Source of the DNA: Paraburkholderia bannensis
GTDB lineage: Bacteria; Pseudomonadota; Gammaproteobacteria; Burkholderiales; Burkholderiaceae
DNA: 64,000 nucleotides
Assembly: GCF_014200455.1 (NCBI RefSeq)
Contig: NZ_JACHBW010000005.1
Coordinates: 186,001 to 250,000, forward strand
Direction: 5' to 3'
Shown: positions 42,918 through 50,410 of the stretch, piece by piece
Numbering within the stretch: position 1 is the first letter of the stretch
Layout: each line of letters starts with the position of its first letter
The notes under the pieces: model-generated
What the model was told of the DNA's origin: nothing
The model's input: only the letters and a program-made list of their open reading frames with translations
Databases searched by the model: none
Position numbers and translations under genes: made by a program

Positions 42918-43598
42918 ATGTCTGCCACATTCGCCATTGCTTCATTCGAACTCGTTGCACAGGTCGAGCGCGCCACGCGCGATTTCACACAAGCGGCCAC
43001 GGTGCTGCGCGAGACCGGCACACTGTCGGCCACCAACACGTTTCAGGCCTATCTGCGCGTGCCCGGCGCACAGGCGGTGATCGCACTCGGCGCGCCTTCG
43101 CCCTGGGCGCACACGCAAGCCGTGCAGGCCGATGTCGTCGGTTTCGACGGCACGGTGCTGATCGGGCAGGCGCGCGCAGCGGGGCAAGGCCCGCGTTATG
43201 CCGAGGTCTTTCGCGAAGCGCCCGAAGTGGATGTGGTGATTCACGTCCACGGCCCGTATCTGGGCGCATGGGCCAGTGCCCATCGCCCCTTGCCGATCCG
43301 CTACGCGCCCGCGCAGCGCTTCACGCGCGCGCGTGAAATCCCCATCTATATCGACCGTCGCCCGGGCGAGCCGCGCTTTATCCTCGACACGATCCGCCGC
43401 GACGCGAATATCCCCGCCATTCTCGAAGCCAACGGCGGTGCGACCTTCTGGGGCAAGGATATTCTCGACGTGTCGAAATACATCCTGATCCTCGAAGAGG
43501 GCGCGCGCTTCCAGGCCCTGGCCGAGCCGTTGGGCGGTTCGCAGGAATTCGGCCCCGGCACGATCGAGCAGCAATGGAAGATGACGGGACTTGCCTGA
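42918..43598 (+). CDS. Atypical class II aldolase/adducin-family protein
   Basis: A 226-aa cytosolic class II aldolase-like protein. The metal pair His109 and His111 is present in VDVVIHVHGPYLGAWASAHR. The third zinc ligand, normally the His of an NHG motif, is replaced by glycine (Ala-Asn172-Gly173-Gly174 in ILEANGGATFWGKDILDVSK). Canonical aldol cleavage is therefore doubtful. The last part (YILILEEGARFQALAEPLGG) keeps the family pattern. It is the first gene after a -24/-12 promoter and 108 bases before the activator, so it is expressed with the organosulfur regulon. Substrate unknown; a phosphosugar or sulfur-linked carbonyl role is only a guess. Confidence 0.82.
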   Translation: MSATFAIASFELVAQVERATRDFTQAATVLRETGTLSATNTFQAYLRVPGAQAVIALGAPSPWAHTQAVQADVVGFDGTVLIGQARAAGQGPRYAEVFREAPEVDVVIHVHGPYLGAWASAHRPLPIRYAPAQRFTRAREIPIYIDRRPGEPRFILDTIRRDANIPAILEANGGATFWGKDILDVSKYILILEEGARFQALAEPLGGSQEFGPGTIEQQWKMTGLA

Positions 43599-43706
43599 GC
43601 CGCGTATATCCTGCCCGCGTTATACCGTTAGCTCGATGAATTGGTTCTCGCTGCGCGGCGTGCTTGCTATCGTCGGATTCCATCCATTCATCCCGCTGGC
43701 CGCGCC

Positions 43707-44888
43707 ATGGCAGTCTTCAGTTTCGCCGATCCCACTTCGCACGCGATCACGGTGCGCGCGAAGGCGCTCACCTTCGACGATCCGAAATCGCGCGTCCTGC
43801 TTGAACGCGTGCAACTCGTCGCGCCGAGCGACGCTACCGTGCTCGTTACCGGCGAGAGCGGTACGGGCAAGGAACTGATTGCCCGGCTCGTGCATTCGTT
43901 GAGCGAGCGGCGCGATGGTCCGTTCGTCGCCATCAATTGCGGCGCGTTTTCGGAGACGCTGATCGAAAGCGAGTTGTTCGGCCACGAACGCGGCGCATTT
44001 ACGGGCGCAGTGGCGAGCCAGCCGGGCTGGTTCGAATCCGCCAATCGCGGCACGCTCTTTCTCGACGAGGTGGGCGATCTGCCACTGGCGGCGCAGGTCA
44101 AACTGCTGCGCGTGCTGCAGGAGCGCGAAGTGGTGCCGGTGGGTTCGCGCAAGCCCGTCAAGATCGACGTGCGCCTCGTGGCCGCCACCAATGTCAATCT
44201 CGAAGCGGCGGTGCGCGCGGGCAATTTCCGCGAAGACCTGTATTACCGGCTCAATGTGGTCAAGTTGAGCCTGTTGCCGCTGCGCGAGCGGCCCGGCGAT
44301 ATCGCGCCGCTCATTGATCATTTCCTCGAACGCTATTCAAAACGCCTGCGCGGCGCGCCGCCCGTGCTGACCGACGCAGCGCTTGCGCGTCTTCACGCAC
44401 ATTTGTGGCCGGGCAATATCCGCGAACTGGAAAACGTGATCCATCATGCCGTGCTGGTGTGCACGGGGGGCGCGATCGATGTGGCGGATCTGCAGTTTTC
44501 GTCGCTCGCGCTTGCGCATCCGCCCGAAGACCTTCCCCAGGCTGTTGCCGGCCATGCGGGCTTGAGCGCGCGCCGCCCGCGCGACATCGGAGAAGCGAGC
44601 GCGGCTTTGCGTGCTTCTATCGTGGATCTGCTGGATTTCGGCGCACCGCATTTGTGGCAGCACATCGAAGAAACCGTTTATCGCACCGTGTTTGAATACA
44701 GCGACAACAATCAATTGCGGACTTCACGGCTGCTCGACCTGTCGCGCAATATCGTGCGAGCGCGGCTCGCGCAACTGGGCCTGCTCAAATTGCGCGATAC
44801 CAGCGAGGCCGATACCGAAGCGAACGATGCAGCGGGCGATAACGCCGAACCCGCCAACGCCGAACCCGCCGCACGTCGTCAGGCCTGA
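43707..44888 (+). CDS. Stand-alone sigma-54-dependent activator, SfnR-like
   Basis: A 393-aa bacterial enhancer-binding protein without a receiver, PAS or GAF domain. The AAA+ domain begins near residue 15. Walker A is GESGTGKE (49-56), the sigma-54 contact GAFTGA is at 96-101, Walker B is GTLFLDE (115-121), and FREDLYYRLNVVKLSLLPLR follows. A Fis-type HTH lies near residues 335-370 (NNQLRTSRLLDLSRNIVRAR). ATG 43707 gives this start. Lack of a sensor domain and the setting among sulfonate and sulfone genes match SfnR, the activator of dimethyl-sulfone genes in Pseudomonas. Activity is then set by its own expression. Its stop overlaps the convergent permease gene by 10 bases. Confidence 0.85.
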   Translation: MAVFSFADPTSHAITVRAKALTFDDPKSRVLLERVQLVAPSDATVLVTGESGTGKELIARLVHSLSERRDGPFVAINCGAFSETLIESELFGHERGAFTGAVASQPGWFESANRGTLFLDEVGDLPLAAQVKLLRVLQEREVVPVGSRKPVKIDVRLVAATNVNLEAAVRAGNFREDLYYRLNVVKLSLLPLRERPGDIAPLIDHFLERYSKRLRGAPPVLTDAALARLHAHLWPGNIRELENVIHHAVLVCTGGAIDVADLQFSSLALAHPPEDLPQAVAGHAGLSARRPRDIGEASAALRASIVDLLDFGAPHLWQHIEETVYRTVFEYSDNNQLRTSRLLDLSRNIVRARLAQLGLLKLRDTSEADTEANDAAGDNAEPANAEPAARRQA

Positions 44889-45661
44889 TCGCGCCAGCGC
44901 AACACGCGCTTTGCGATGCGCTCGCACAGCGCGCTCATCGCCACCGCCAGTACCGTCACACCGAGCACGCAGACCAGCAACACATCCACGCGCGCGCCCG
45001 CCTGGGCGTTCTGCATCAGATTGCCGACACCGGCGCCCGCATTGAACAACAATTCGCTCGTCGTCGCGGTGATCCAGGCAATCGGCACGGCCTGGAGCAG
45101 TCCGGCGAACAGATCGGGCAGCATGGCGGGCGCGAGCAGATCGCGCAGCCATGCCGCGCGCGTCAGCTCATAGGACTGCGCCAGTTCGAAGAAGCGGCGG
45201 TCGATGCGGCGCAGTGCGTCGAAGCTGGCGGTCGTCATGGGATAGAGCGCGGCGAGTGCAATCACGAAAGTCTTGGCGAAATCGCCGCTGCCCACCCAAA
45301 GACTCAGGAGCGGAATCAGCCCCAGCAGCGGCACGTAGCGCAGGCCCTGAAACAGCGGTTGAAAGAGCCTTTGCAACGGCGGCGAGAGCGCCATGCCCAT
45401 GCCCAGCGCGACGCCACCCAGCGAGCCGCAGACAAGACCGATACAGGTGCGCCGCAGACTTGCGCCCAGATCGATGAACAGCTCGCCGCTACGCGCGAGT
45501 TCGACACAGGCGCTGGCAATCTGGCCGAGCGGTACGAAAGCATATTGATTCGACGCGTCGTGCAAGGCCGTGGCCTGCCAGGCGAGCAGCAGCGCGAGCG
45601 GCAGGACGAGGCCACGCGCTCGCCGGCGTAGCGTCGGGCTGGCGGAAACAGAATGAGTCAT
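44879..45661 (-). CDS. ABC transporter permease, SsuC-like (copy 1)
   Basis: A 260-aa inner-membrane permease of the taurine/aliphatic-sulfonate/nitrate family, about six helices. The ATPase-contact EAA loop region is RRFFELAQSYELTRAAWLRD, then LLAPAMLPDLFAGLLQAVPI. It starts VLPLALLLAWQATALHDASN. It is the distal gene of a leftward operon: DszB-like copy, binding protein, permease, permease. No ATPase gene is present in the operon or elsewhere nearby, which is unusual. Its 3' end overlaps the activator gene tail to tail. Confidence 0.88.
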   Translation of the reverse strand: MTHSVSASPTLRRRARGLVLPLALLLAWQATALHDASNQYAFVPLGQIASACVELARSGELFIDLGASLRRTCIGLVCGSLGGVALGMGMALSPPLQRLFQPLFQGLRYVPLLGLIPLLSLWVGSGDFAKTFVIALAALYPMTTASFDALRRIDRRFFELAQSYELTRAAWLRDLLAPAMLPDLFAGLLQAVPIAWITATTSELLFNAGAGVGNLMQNAQAGARVDVLLVCVLGVTVLAVAMSALCERIAKRVLRWRDQA

Positions 45662-45698
45662 GAGGCAAGCGCCTTTTGCAGGGTAGAGAGAATCGACA

Positions 45699-46520
45699 TC
45701 ATTGCCAGCGCATCAACCAGCGTTGCGCAAGTGAAAGCGCCTGGTCGAGCGCGAAGCCGATCAGTCCGATCACGAACACATCGACGAGCACCACGTCGAT
45801 GCGCAGCATCTGCCGCGCCATCTCCATCATTTCGCCGATGCCGCTATCGGCCGCGAGCAGTTCGACGGCCACCAGCGCCAGCCACGCGCGCGCAAGCGCG
45901 ATCCGCACGGCGGTGAGCATCGCCGCGAGCGCGGCGGGCACGAGCACTTCGCGTAGCAGCGCCACGCGTCCCAGACCGTAGTGACGCGCCATTTCGATGA
46001 GATCGCGCGGCGCATCGCGCACGCCGCTCTGCGTGCCCAGCGCGATGGGAAAGAACACCGCCTTGGCGACGATCACCACCTTCAACGCTTCGTCGATGCC
46101 AATCAGCAGGATCAGGACGGGAATCAGCGTGAGGGTGGGGACCTGCCGCAACAGGTTAAAGAGCGGCTGCACGTAGTCGGCGAACGTGCGGCTGCGCGCG
46201 AGCAGCAATCCGCACAACGCGCCGCTCGTCGCGCCCCAGCCGAATCCCACCGCAAGCCGATGCAGCGTGATGCCGAGGTTCTGCTGCAATTCGCCGTCAC
46301 GCCAGAGGTCGAGCGTGGTGTCATAGACCCGCTGCGGCGAGACCAGCAATTGGGCGCTGATCCACCCATGCGCGCTCGCAACCCACCACAGCACGCCGAT
46401 GGCGAGTGGCGCAGCCCACCACTGCGCGAATCCGGCCAGACGCGCCAGCAGCATCAGCGCACGGAAGGGGCGAGGGGAGCGTTCGGGCGTGGGCCAGGCA
46501 AGAGCGAACGGGCGCGTCAT
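45699..46520 (-). CDS. ABC transporter permease, SsuC-like (copy 2)
   Basis: A 273-aa permease of the same family. The helices begin LAGFAQWWAAPLAIGVLWWV. The EAA-type loop is RDAPRDLIEMARHYGLGRVA, then LLREVLVPAALAAMLTAVRI. The RVYDTTLDLWRDGELQQNLG stretch before TM2 is typical of SsuC-type proteins. ATG 46520 was chosen because the longer reading would overlap the binding-protein gene. Two permeases suggest a heterodimeric channel. It starts 13 bases after the binding-protein stop. Confidence 0.88.
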   Translation of the reverse strand: MTRPFALAWPTPERSPRPFRALMLLARLAGFAQWWAAPLAIGVLWWVASAHGWISAQLLVSPQRVYDTTLDLWRDGELQQNLGITLHRLAVGFGWGATSGALCGLLLARSRTFADYVQPLFNLLRQVPTLTLIPVLILLIGIDEALKVVIVAKAVFFPIALGTQSGVRDAPRDLIEMARHYGLGRVALLREVLVPAALAAMLTAVRIALARAWLALVAVELLAADSGIGEMMEMARQMLRIDVVLVDVFVIGLIGFALDQALSLAQRWLMRWQ

Positions 46521-46533
46521 GGGGCGTGCTTCC

Positions 46534-47649
46534 TCACTGTTTCGCGACGTTTGTCGTGTCGCCGCTCCAATAGTTTTCCAGCTTGAGCGATTTGAGTGCG
46601 CTGGCAACGAATTGCGGCGCGAGCAGGCTGTTCACATCCACGGGCGTCGACGCCAATCGCGTCTGGGCGCTGTAGGCGGCAACGTCGCGGTAGTGCGCGT
46701 TCAGTGCGGGCGTGAAGAGGGGCGCCCATTGCTGTTTCCAGGTGGTCTGCTCGCCGTCGTACTCGCGCCGGATCACGCTCTCGGGCTGGCCTGAGGCGCT
46801 CAGGATCTTCACGAACGCATCGCGGTTCTGCGGCTGCGAGATCCACCAGGCGGCGCGCACGTAGGCATCCGCGACGATCTGCGTGATGTCCGGATGCTGC
46901 GCGACGAAGCGCGCGTCGCCCCACAGCTCGGCGCGCATTTTCCAGTCGTCCGGCGCGTTCTTTGTCGACCAGATGATCTTGCCGACGTGCTTGTCGGCAA
47001 GCGACCACGCGTCGGCGAGCGTAAAGAAACCATCCACGCGGCCTGCCGCGACGGCCGCCGCGCCCGCCTGCGGATCGAGATTGAAGATGCGGAAATCCGC
47101 AAGCTTCAGGCCGTTTGCGGCCAGTAACTTGTTGAACGACACCTCCCAGGGACGCCCGCGATTGAGCGCGATACGTTTGCCTTTGAGGTCGAGGATCGAT
47201 TTCGCGCTGGAATTCTCGGGCACCACGAGATAGGTATTGCTGCCCACGCCACCCGGCACGATCAGTTTCGTGCGCGTGCCGGCCGCATTCGCCACCACGG
47301 AGGGCAGGTCGCCGTAGCCGGCGAAGTCGATGGTGCCGCTCGCAAAGCCTTCGTTGACCAGCGTGCCGACGGCCGCGGTGGAAACCGGCACCCATTGAAG
47401 CTTGATATGGCGAGCCGCAAGCGCGTTTTCGAGCGATTTGTCCGCGTCGATCAGGGCGGAGGCGCCGGCGTACTGCGTTTTGCCGCCGCTAGACCAGGCA
47501 ACCACGGCGATGCGCACGACTTGCGTCGCGTCCTGCGCCATCGCGCTCACCGGCGCGGTGGCGCAGAGCGAAAGCCCAAGTGCTGCGGCAAAGACGATTT
47601 TCAGGCGCCGTCTGGCGGCGTGCAGCGATAGAGCCAAGGTGTGATTCAT
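46534..47649 (-). CDS. Periplasmic binding protein of a sulfonate/nitrate-type ABC transporter
   Basis: A 371-aa exported NMT1/SsuA-like binding protein. The signal peptide is IVFAAALGLSLCATAPVSAM, cleaved near AMAQD. The mature domain has VRIAVVAWSSGGKTQYAGAS, GFASGTIDFAGYGDLPSVVA, LDLKGKRIALNRGRPWEVSF and VAAGRVDGFFTLADAWSLAD, following the SsuA pattern of a ligand site between two lobes. It should deliver an organosulfur anion to the two permeases downstream. It begins 40 bases after the DszB-like gene on the same strand. Confidence 0.9.
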   Translation of the reverse strand: MNHTLALSLHAARRRLKIVFAAALGLSLCATAPVSAMAQDATQVVRIAVVAWSSGGKTQYAGASALIDADKSLENALAARHIKLQWVPVSTAAVGTLVNEGFASGTIDFAGYGDLPSVVANAAGTRTKLIVPGGVGSNTYLVVPENSSAKSILDLKGKRIALNRGRPWEVSFNKLLAANGLKLADFRIFNLDPQAGAAAVAAGRVDGFFTLADAWSLADKHVGKIIWSTKNAPDDWKMRAELWGDARFVAQHPDITQIVADAYVRAAWWISQPQNRDAFVKILSASGQPESVIRREYDGEQTTWKQQWAPLFTPALNAHYRDVAAYSAQTRLASTPVDVNSLLAPQFVASALKSLKLENYWSGDTTNVAKQ

Positions 47650-47689
47650 GATGGAGGCGCGAAAGGTGACGATTCGAGGTGGCGTACGC

Positions 47690-48766
47690 TCAGGCGTGCT
47701 TGCGCAGCGCCGGTTGGAGTACGGCATTCAGCGGGCGTGGATCGATCCAGTCGTTCACGTCGAAATCGGCTTCCAGACAGTCCCACTCGTGGAGAAAGTC
47801 CTTGAATTCGGCCAGCGCCGCGATGGATTCCGGCTCCAGATTGATGCCCAGATGGTGATGCACGTTCGGGCCATAGGCCGCGTGCACCCATTCCACCGAT
47901 GAAGCCGTTTCCTGCGCCACGTAGTCGGCTGTCTCGTCCGGATGGGCGCGCGCCCATTCGCCCGCATCGACGACCAGCTTGAGAAAGCCCTCGACGATAT
48001 CGGGATGCTGGGCCAGCACGTCGGCGTTGACCGTCAGCGGGCGCGGCGTGCCGTTGTTGTTGCGGATGCGCGGCTCAGGGTGAAAGCCGATGTCGATCAC
48101 CACCTGCGCGCCGATCAATTGCGCGATTTCCAGACCCGTCGAGCCCTTCACGTAGATCGCATCGACTTCGCCGCGCAGCAGCGCGGCCGCTTCGGCGGCG
48201 TAGAGCGAGCGGCTGTTGAAGCCTTCCGGTGAGGCGGCGCGGGTGGCTTCGTTGTGGGTTTCGACCGACTGCAGCGTGCGCGCCGCGATCTCGACCAGTT
48301 CGACGTCGCGCGTCGTCAGGCCTTGCAGACTCAGCGCGTTGACGAAGCCACGCAGTGCGGAGGCTCTGAAGATGTCGATACGGTCGCTGCGGCGGCGCGG
48401 AATCGCGATGCGCCGGCCGCGCAGCGCTGCAACGCTGCGAATACCCGTTGCGGGCAGGGTCAGAATCAACTGGCTTTCATCGACCCAGGACAGGCCGATC
48501 ACGCGCGTCCTCGCGCCGTTCGAGCGCGCCCAGATCGCGGGAATGCTGCCGCCCTGGCGAAACGACTGCGCCAGCGTATGGTCGCTGATCGATGAGTGAT
48601 CGTGCTGGGCCGAGTCGCGTAGCGACCGGATGGCGACGCCGTCAGCCGACAGTTCGCCGTTGAGCCAGCCGAGATGCACAGCGATGCCTAGCGGCGTCGG
48701 GACCGGCGAGCGGGCATACCAGAGCGGCTGGGAGAGTGCCGATGACGAATCGGACTTGCTTGTCAT
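47690..48766 (-). CDS. DszB-like protein lacking the catalytic Cys and His (copy 1)
   Basis: A 358-aa protein with the NMT1/SsuA fold but no signal peptide, so cytosolic. It resembles the 2'-hydroxybiphenyl-2-sulfinate desulfinase DszB from LWYARSPVPTPLGIAVHLGW onward. In DszB the active site is Cys27, His60 and Arg70. Here the Cys position is Ser20 (YARSPVP), the His position is Ile60, and Arg70 remains in AQSFRQGG. The paralogue at 50411 keeps all three. Further matches are DVELVEIAARTLQSVETHNE and VVIDIGFHPEPRIRNNNGTP. It may be a sulfinate-binding accessory or regulator or a diverged enzyme; automatic annotation would call it a binding protein. First gene of the leftward transport operon. 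Confidence 0.78.
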   Translation of the reverse strand: MTSKSDSSSALSQPLWYARSPVPTPLGIAVHLGWLNGELSADGVAIRSLRDSAQHDHSSISDHTLAQSFRQGGSIPAIWARSNGARTRVIGLSWVDESQLILTLPATGIRSVAALRGRRIAIPRRRSDRIDIFRASALRGFVNALSLQGLTTRDVELVEIAARTLQSVETHNEATRAASPEGFNSRSLYAAEAAALLRGEVDAIYVKGSTGLEIAQLIGAQVVIDIGFHPEPRIRNNNGTPRPLTVNADVLAQHPDIVEGFLKLVVDAGEWARAHPDETADYVAQETASSVEWVHAAYGPNVHHHLGINLEPESIAALAEFKDFLHEWDCLEADFDVNDWIDPRPLNAVLQPALRKHA

Positions 48767-48840
48767 GTGTGATTTCCATTTCGAGGTCGCTTGAGAAGCC
48801 CGCGCGATGCTTTCCAGTCGCGCGGGCTCAGCGGGATTAA

Positions 48841-48857
48841 TGCAAGTTCCAGACCAG
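48841..48857 (-). promoter_or_regulatory. Sigma-54 (-24/-12) promoter of the leftward DszB-like/transport operon
   Basis: On the minus strand the site reads CTGGTCTGGAACTTGCA, with GG (48855-48854) and GC (48843-48842) separated by exactly 10 bases and a consensus TTGCA -12 element. It lies 75 bases before the gene start at 48766. The -24 half (TGGTCT) is weaker than the others. Confidence 0.6.
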
Positions 48858-48954
48858 CAGGGCGAGAAGGCGTGGTGGTGCGTCGCCATGCGGCAGTGCG
48901 CCTGTTAGGCGGTGCGGTCAGGCCATGAGGAGTGGTGCGCTGCGAGCCAGCCAG

Positions 48955-48970
48955 TGCTGCGCTCGCAGCA
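48955..48970. promoter_or_regulatory. Proposed activator site, exact copy
   Basis: TGCTGCGCTCGCAGCA is a perfect inverted repeat (TGCTGCG-CT-CGCAGCA) fitting TGYTGCGC-NN-GCARCA. It lies 100 bases from the leftward -24 element and about 145 from the rightward one, so it can serve both operons. Confidence 0.65.
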
Positions 48971-48984
48971 GCACGCAGAGGCGC

Positions 48985-49000
48985 TGTTGCGCAGGCAACA
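48985..49000. promoter_or_regulatory. Proposed activator site, exact copy
   Basis: TGTTGCGCAGGCAACA is a perfect inverted repeat (TGTTGC-GCAG-GCAACA), 30 bases (three helical turns) from the copy at 48955 and 115 bases before the rightward -24 element. Paired, phased sites are typical of enhancer-binding proteins that oligomerise on DNA. Confidence 0.65.
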
Positions 49001-49112
49001 ATGGGTGCTGCTCGCCGCGCCACATCTGGCGGCGCTGCCGCACACTGCCCGATGGTGCGCAACGCCATCCCTACCGCCCGATGCGCCCGCGCGCTGCATG
49101 ATGCAGGCGCGA

Positions 49113-49130
49113 TTGGCATAACCCGTGCTT
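49113..49130 (+). promoter_or_regulatory. Sigma-54 (-24/-12) promoter of the monooxygenase/DszB operon
   Basis: TTGGCATAACCCGTGCTT has GG at 49115-49116 and GC at 49127-49128 with exactly 10 bases between. The -24 element is consensus-like (TTGGCA). It lies about 80 bases before the monooxygenase start and just downstream of a short hairpin. Confidence 0.7.
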
Positions 49131-49209
49131 TAGAGGAACGATTGCGAGTCTTCGTTACGCGCTGGCCGCGTGCCGCCTCGCGAGCTTCGTTCACAAGGAG
49201 AACCGAACA

Positions 49210-50382
49210 ATGGCTGTGGAATTTCTGTGGCGCTTGCCGATGCATGGCGACGGGCGCCGCGCACACGATCTTCACACGCGCGGAGAATGGAATCGTCAGC
49301 AGGGCGCACGCGTCGCGCCGAAGATCGACTCGGACGACTTCGGCTATATCGATTACCTCTCGCAGGTCGCGCGCGCCGCCGACATCGTTGGCTTTCATGG
49401 CGCGCTGATTCCGATCTTCCGCTTTACCGAGGAGCCCTGGGTAGTGGCCGCCGCGCTCGCGCGCGAGACGCGCAACCTGCGTTTGCTGATCGCGCTGCAA
49501 CCCTGCTTCGTGCATCCCGCTTACGCCGCGCAAATGGCCGCGAGTCTGCAGCGCATCAGTCGGGGCCGCGTGGAGTGGAACGTCATCACGGGCGGCGGCG
49601 GGGCAGACCAGCGCGCCTACGGCGATTTCATCGATCACGACAGCCGCTATGCACGCACCGACGAGTTCCTGCAGGTGGTGAAGGGCTATTCGGCAGGCAG
49701 CGGCTTTAACTTCGACGGGCGTTTCTATCAGATCGAAGACGGCGGCCTGTTGCCGCCGCTTGCCAGCCAGGCGGTGCCGCGCATTTATCTGGCTGGCGCG
49801 AGCGACGCGGCGCTGGGCGTGGCGGCGCGTCACGGCGATGTGCATCTGAGCTGGGGCGAGCCGCTTGCGAAGCAGAAGGAAGTGATCGACAAGGCGCGCC
49901 GCGTGCTCGACGCGCAGAACGCCGAGCGTGATCTGCGCTTCGGCATGCGTATCGACGTGCTAGCGCGCGAGACCGAGGAGCAGGCCTGGGCCGAACTGCG
50001 CCAGATGTTCGCGACCGTCAACGACACCACGCGGCAGGGCCATTCGCGCAGGACCAGCGGCTTCGGCGATTCGGAATCAGTGGGCGGCCAGCGCCAGTTC
50101 GCGCTGCATCAGGGCAAGACGCAGCATTTCGACGATCTGATCGTCGGCCCGAATCTGTGGGCCGGCATGTCGCAGATTCGCGGCGGTCCCGGTTGCGTGA
50201 TCGTCGGCAGCCACGAGCAGGTGGCGCAACGGCTCGCCGAGTATGTCGATATCGGCGTTTCGACCTTTATCCTCGCCAGCAACCCGCATCTGGAAGAGGC
50301 GTATCGCGTGGGCGAAGAAGTGCTGCCGCTGGTGGCCGGCGCGCAGGATGAAGTTCGCACGCGTGGTGCGCTGCGCGCTTGA
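49210..50382 (+). CDS. SsuD-like flavin-dependent (LLM-class) monooxygenase
   Basis: A 390-aa cytosolic two-component monooxygenase of the luciferase-like TIM-barrel family, closest in pattern to alkanesulfonate monooxygenase SsuD. It starts MAVEFLWRLPMHGDGRRAHD. Key segments are LLIALQPCFVHPAYAAQMAA, RISRGRVEWNVITGGGGADQ, VPRIYLAGASDAALGVAARH and GCVIVGSHEQVAQRLAEYVD. It uses reduced FMN from a separate reductase to oxidise a sulfonate or sulfone carbon and release sulfite or sulfinate. ATG 49210 follows AAGGAG at 9 bases. It forms a sigma-54-driven operon with the intact DszB-like gene 28 bases downstream. Confidence 0.9.
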   Translation: MAVEFLWRLPMHGDGRRAHDLHTRGEWNRQQGARVAPKIDSDDFGYIDYLSQVARAADIVGFHGALIPIFRFTEEPWVVAAALARETRNLRLLIALQPCFVHPAYAAQMAASLQRISRGRVEWNVITGGGGADQRAYGDFIDHDSRYARTDEFLQVVKGYSAGSGFNFDGRFYQIEDGGLLPPLASQAVPRIYLAGASDAALGVAARHGDVHLSWGEPLAKQKEVIDKARRVLDAQNAERDLRFGMRIDVLARETEEQAWAELRQMFATVNDTTRQGHSRRTSGFGDSESVGGQRQFALHQGKTQHFDDLIVGPNLWAGMSQIRGGPGCVIVGSHEQVAQRLAEYVDIGVSTFILASNPHLEEAYRVGEEVLPLVAGAQDEVRTRGALRA

Positions 50383-50410
50383 ACAACTTGATAATCAATA
50401 GGAATCCAGA

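Larger units (their letters stand above)
48767..49209. other. Divergent sigma-54 control region between the two DszB-like operons
   Basis: A 443-base spacer. In order it holds a leftward -24/-12 promoter (48841-48857), two exact copies of the 16-bp palindrome (48955, 48985), a hairpin GCGCTGCAT-G-ATGCAGGCGC (49091-49110), a rightward -24/-12 promoter (49113) and the ribosome site AAGGAG (49195-49200). No gene. Confidence 0.7.

Noticed and set aside
47690-48766. Annotation as an ordinary SsuA-type periplasmic binding protein
   Set aside because: There is no signal peptide, and the N-terminal pattern aligns with DszB and with the intact paralogue at 50411 rather than with exported SsuA proteins.
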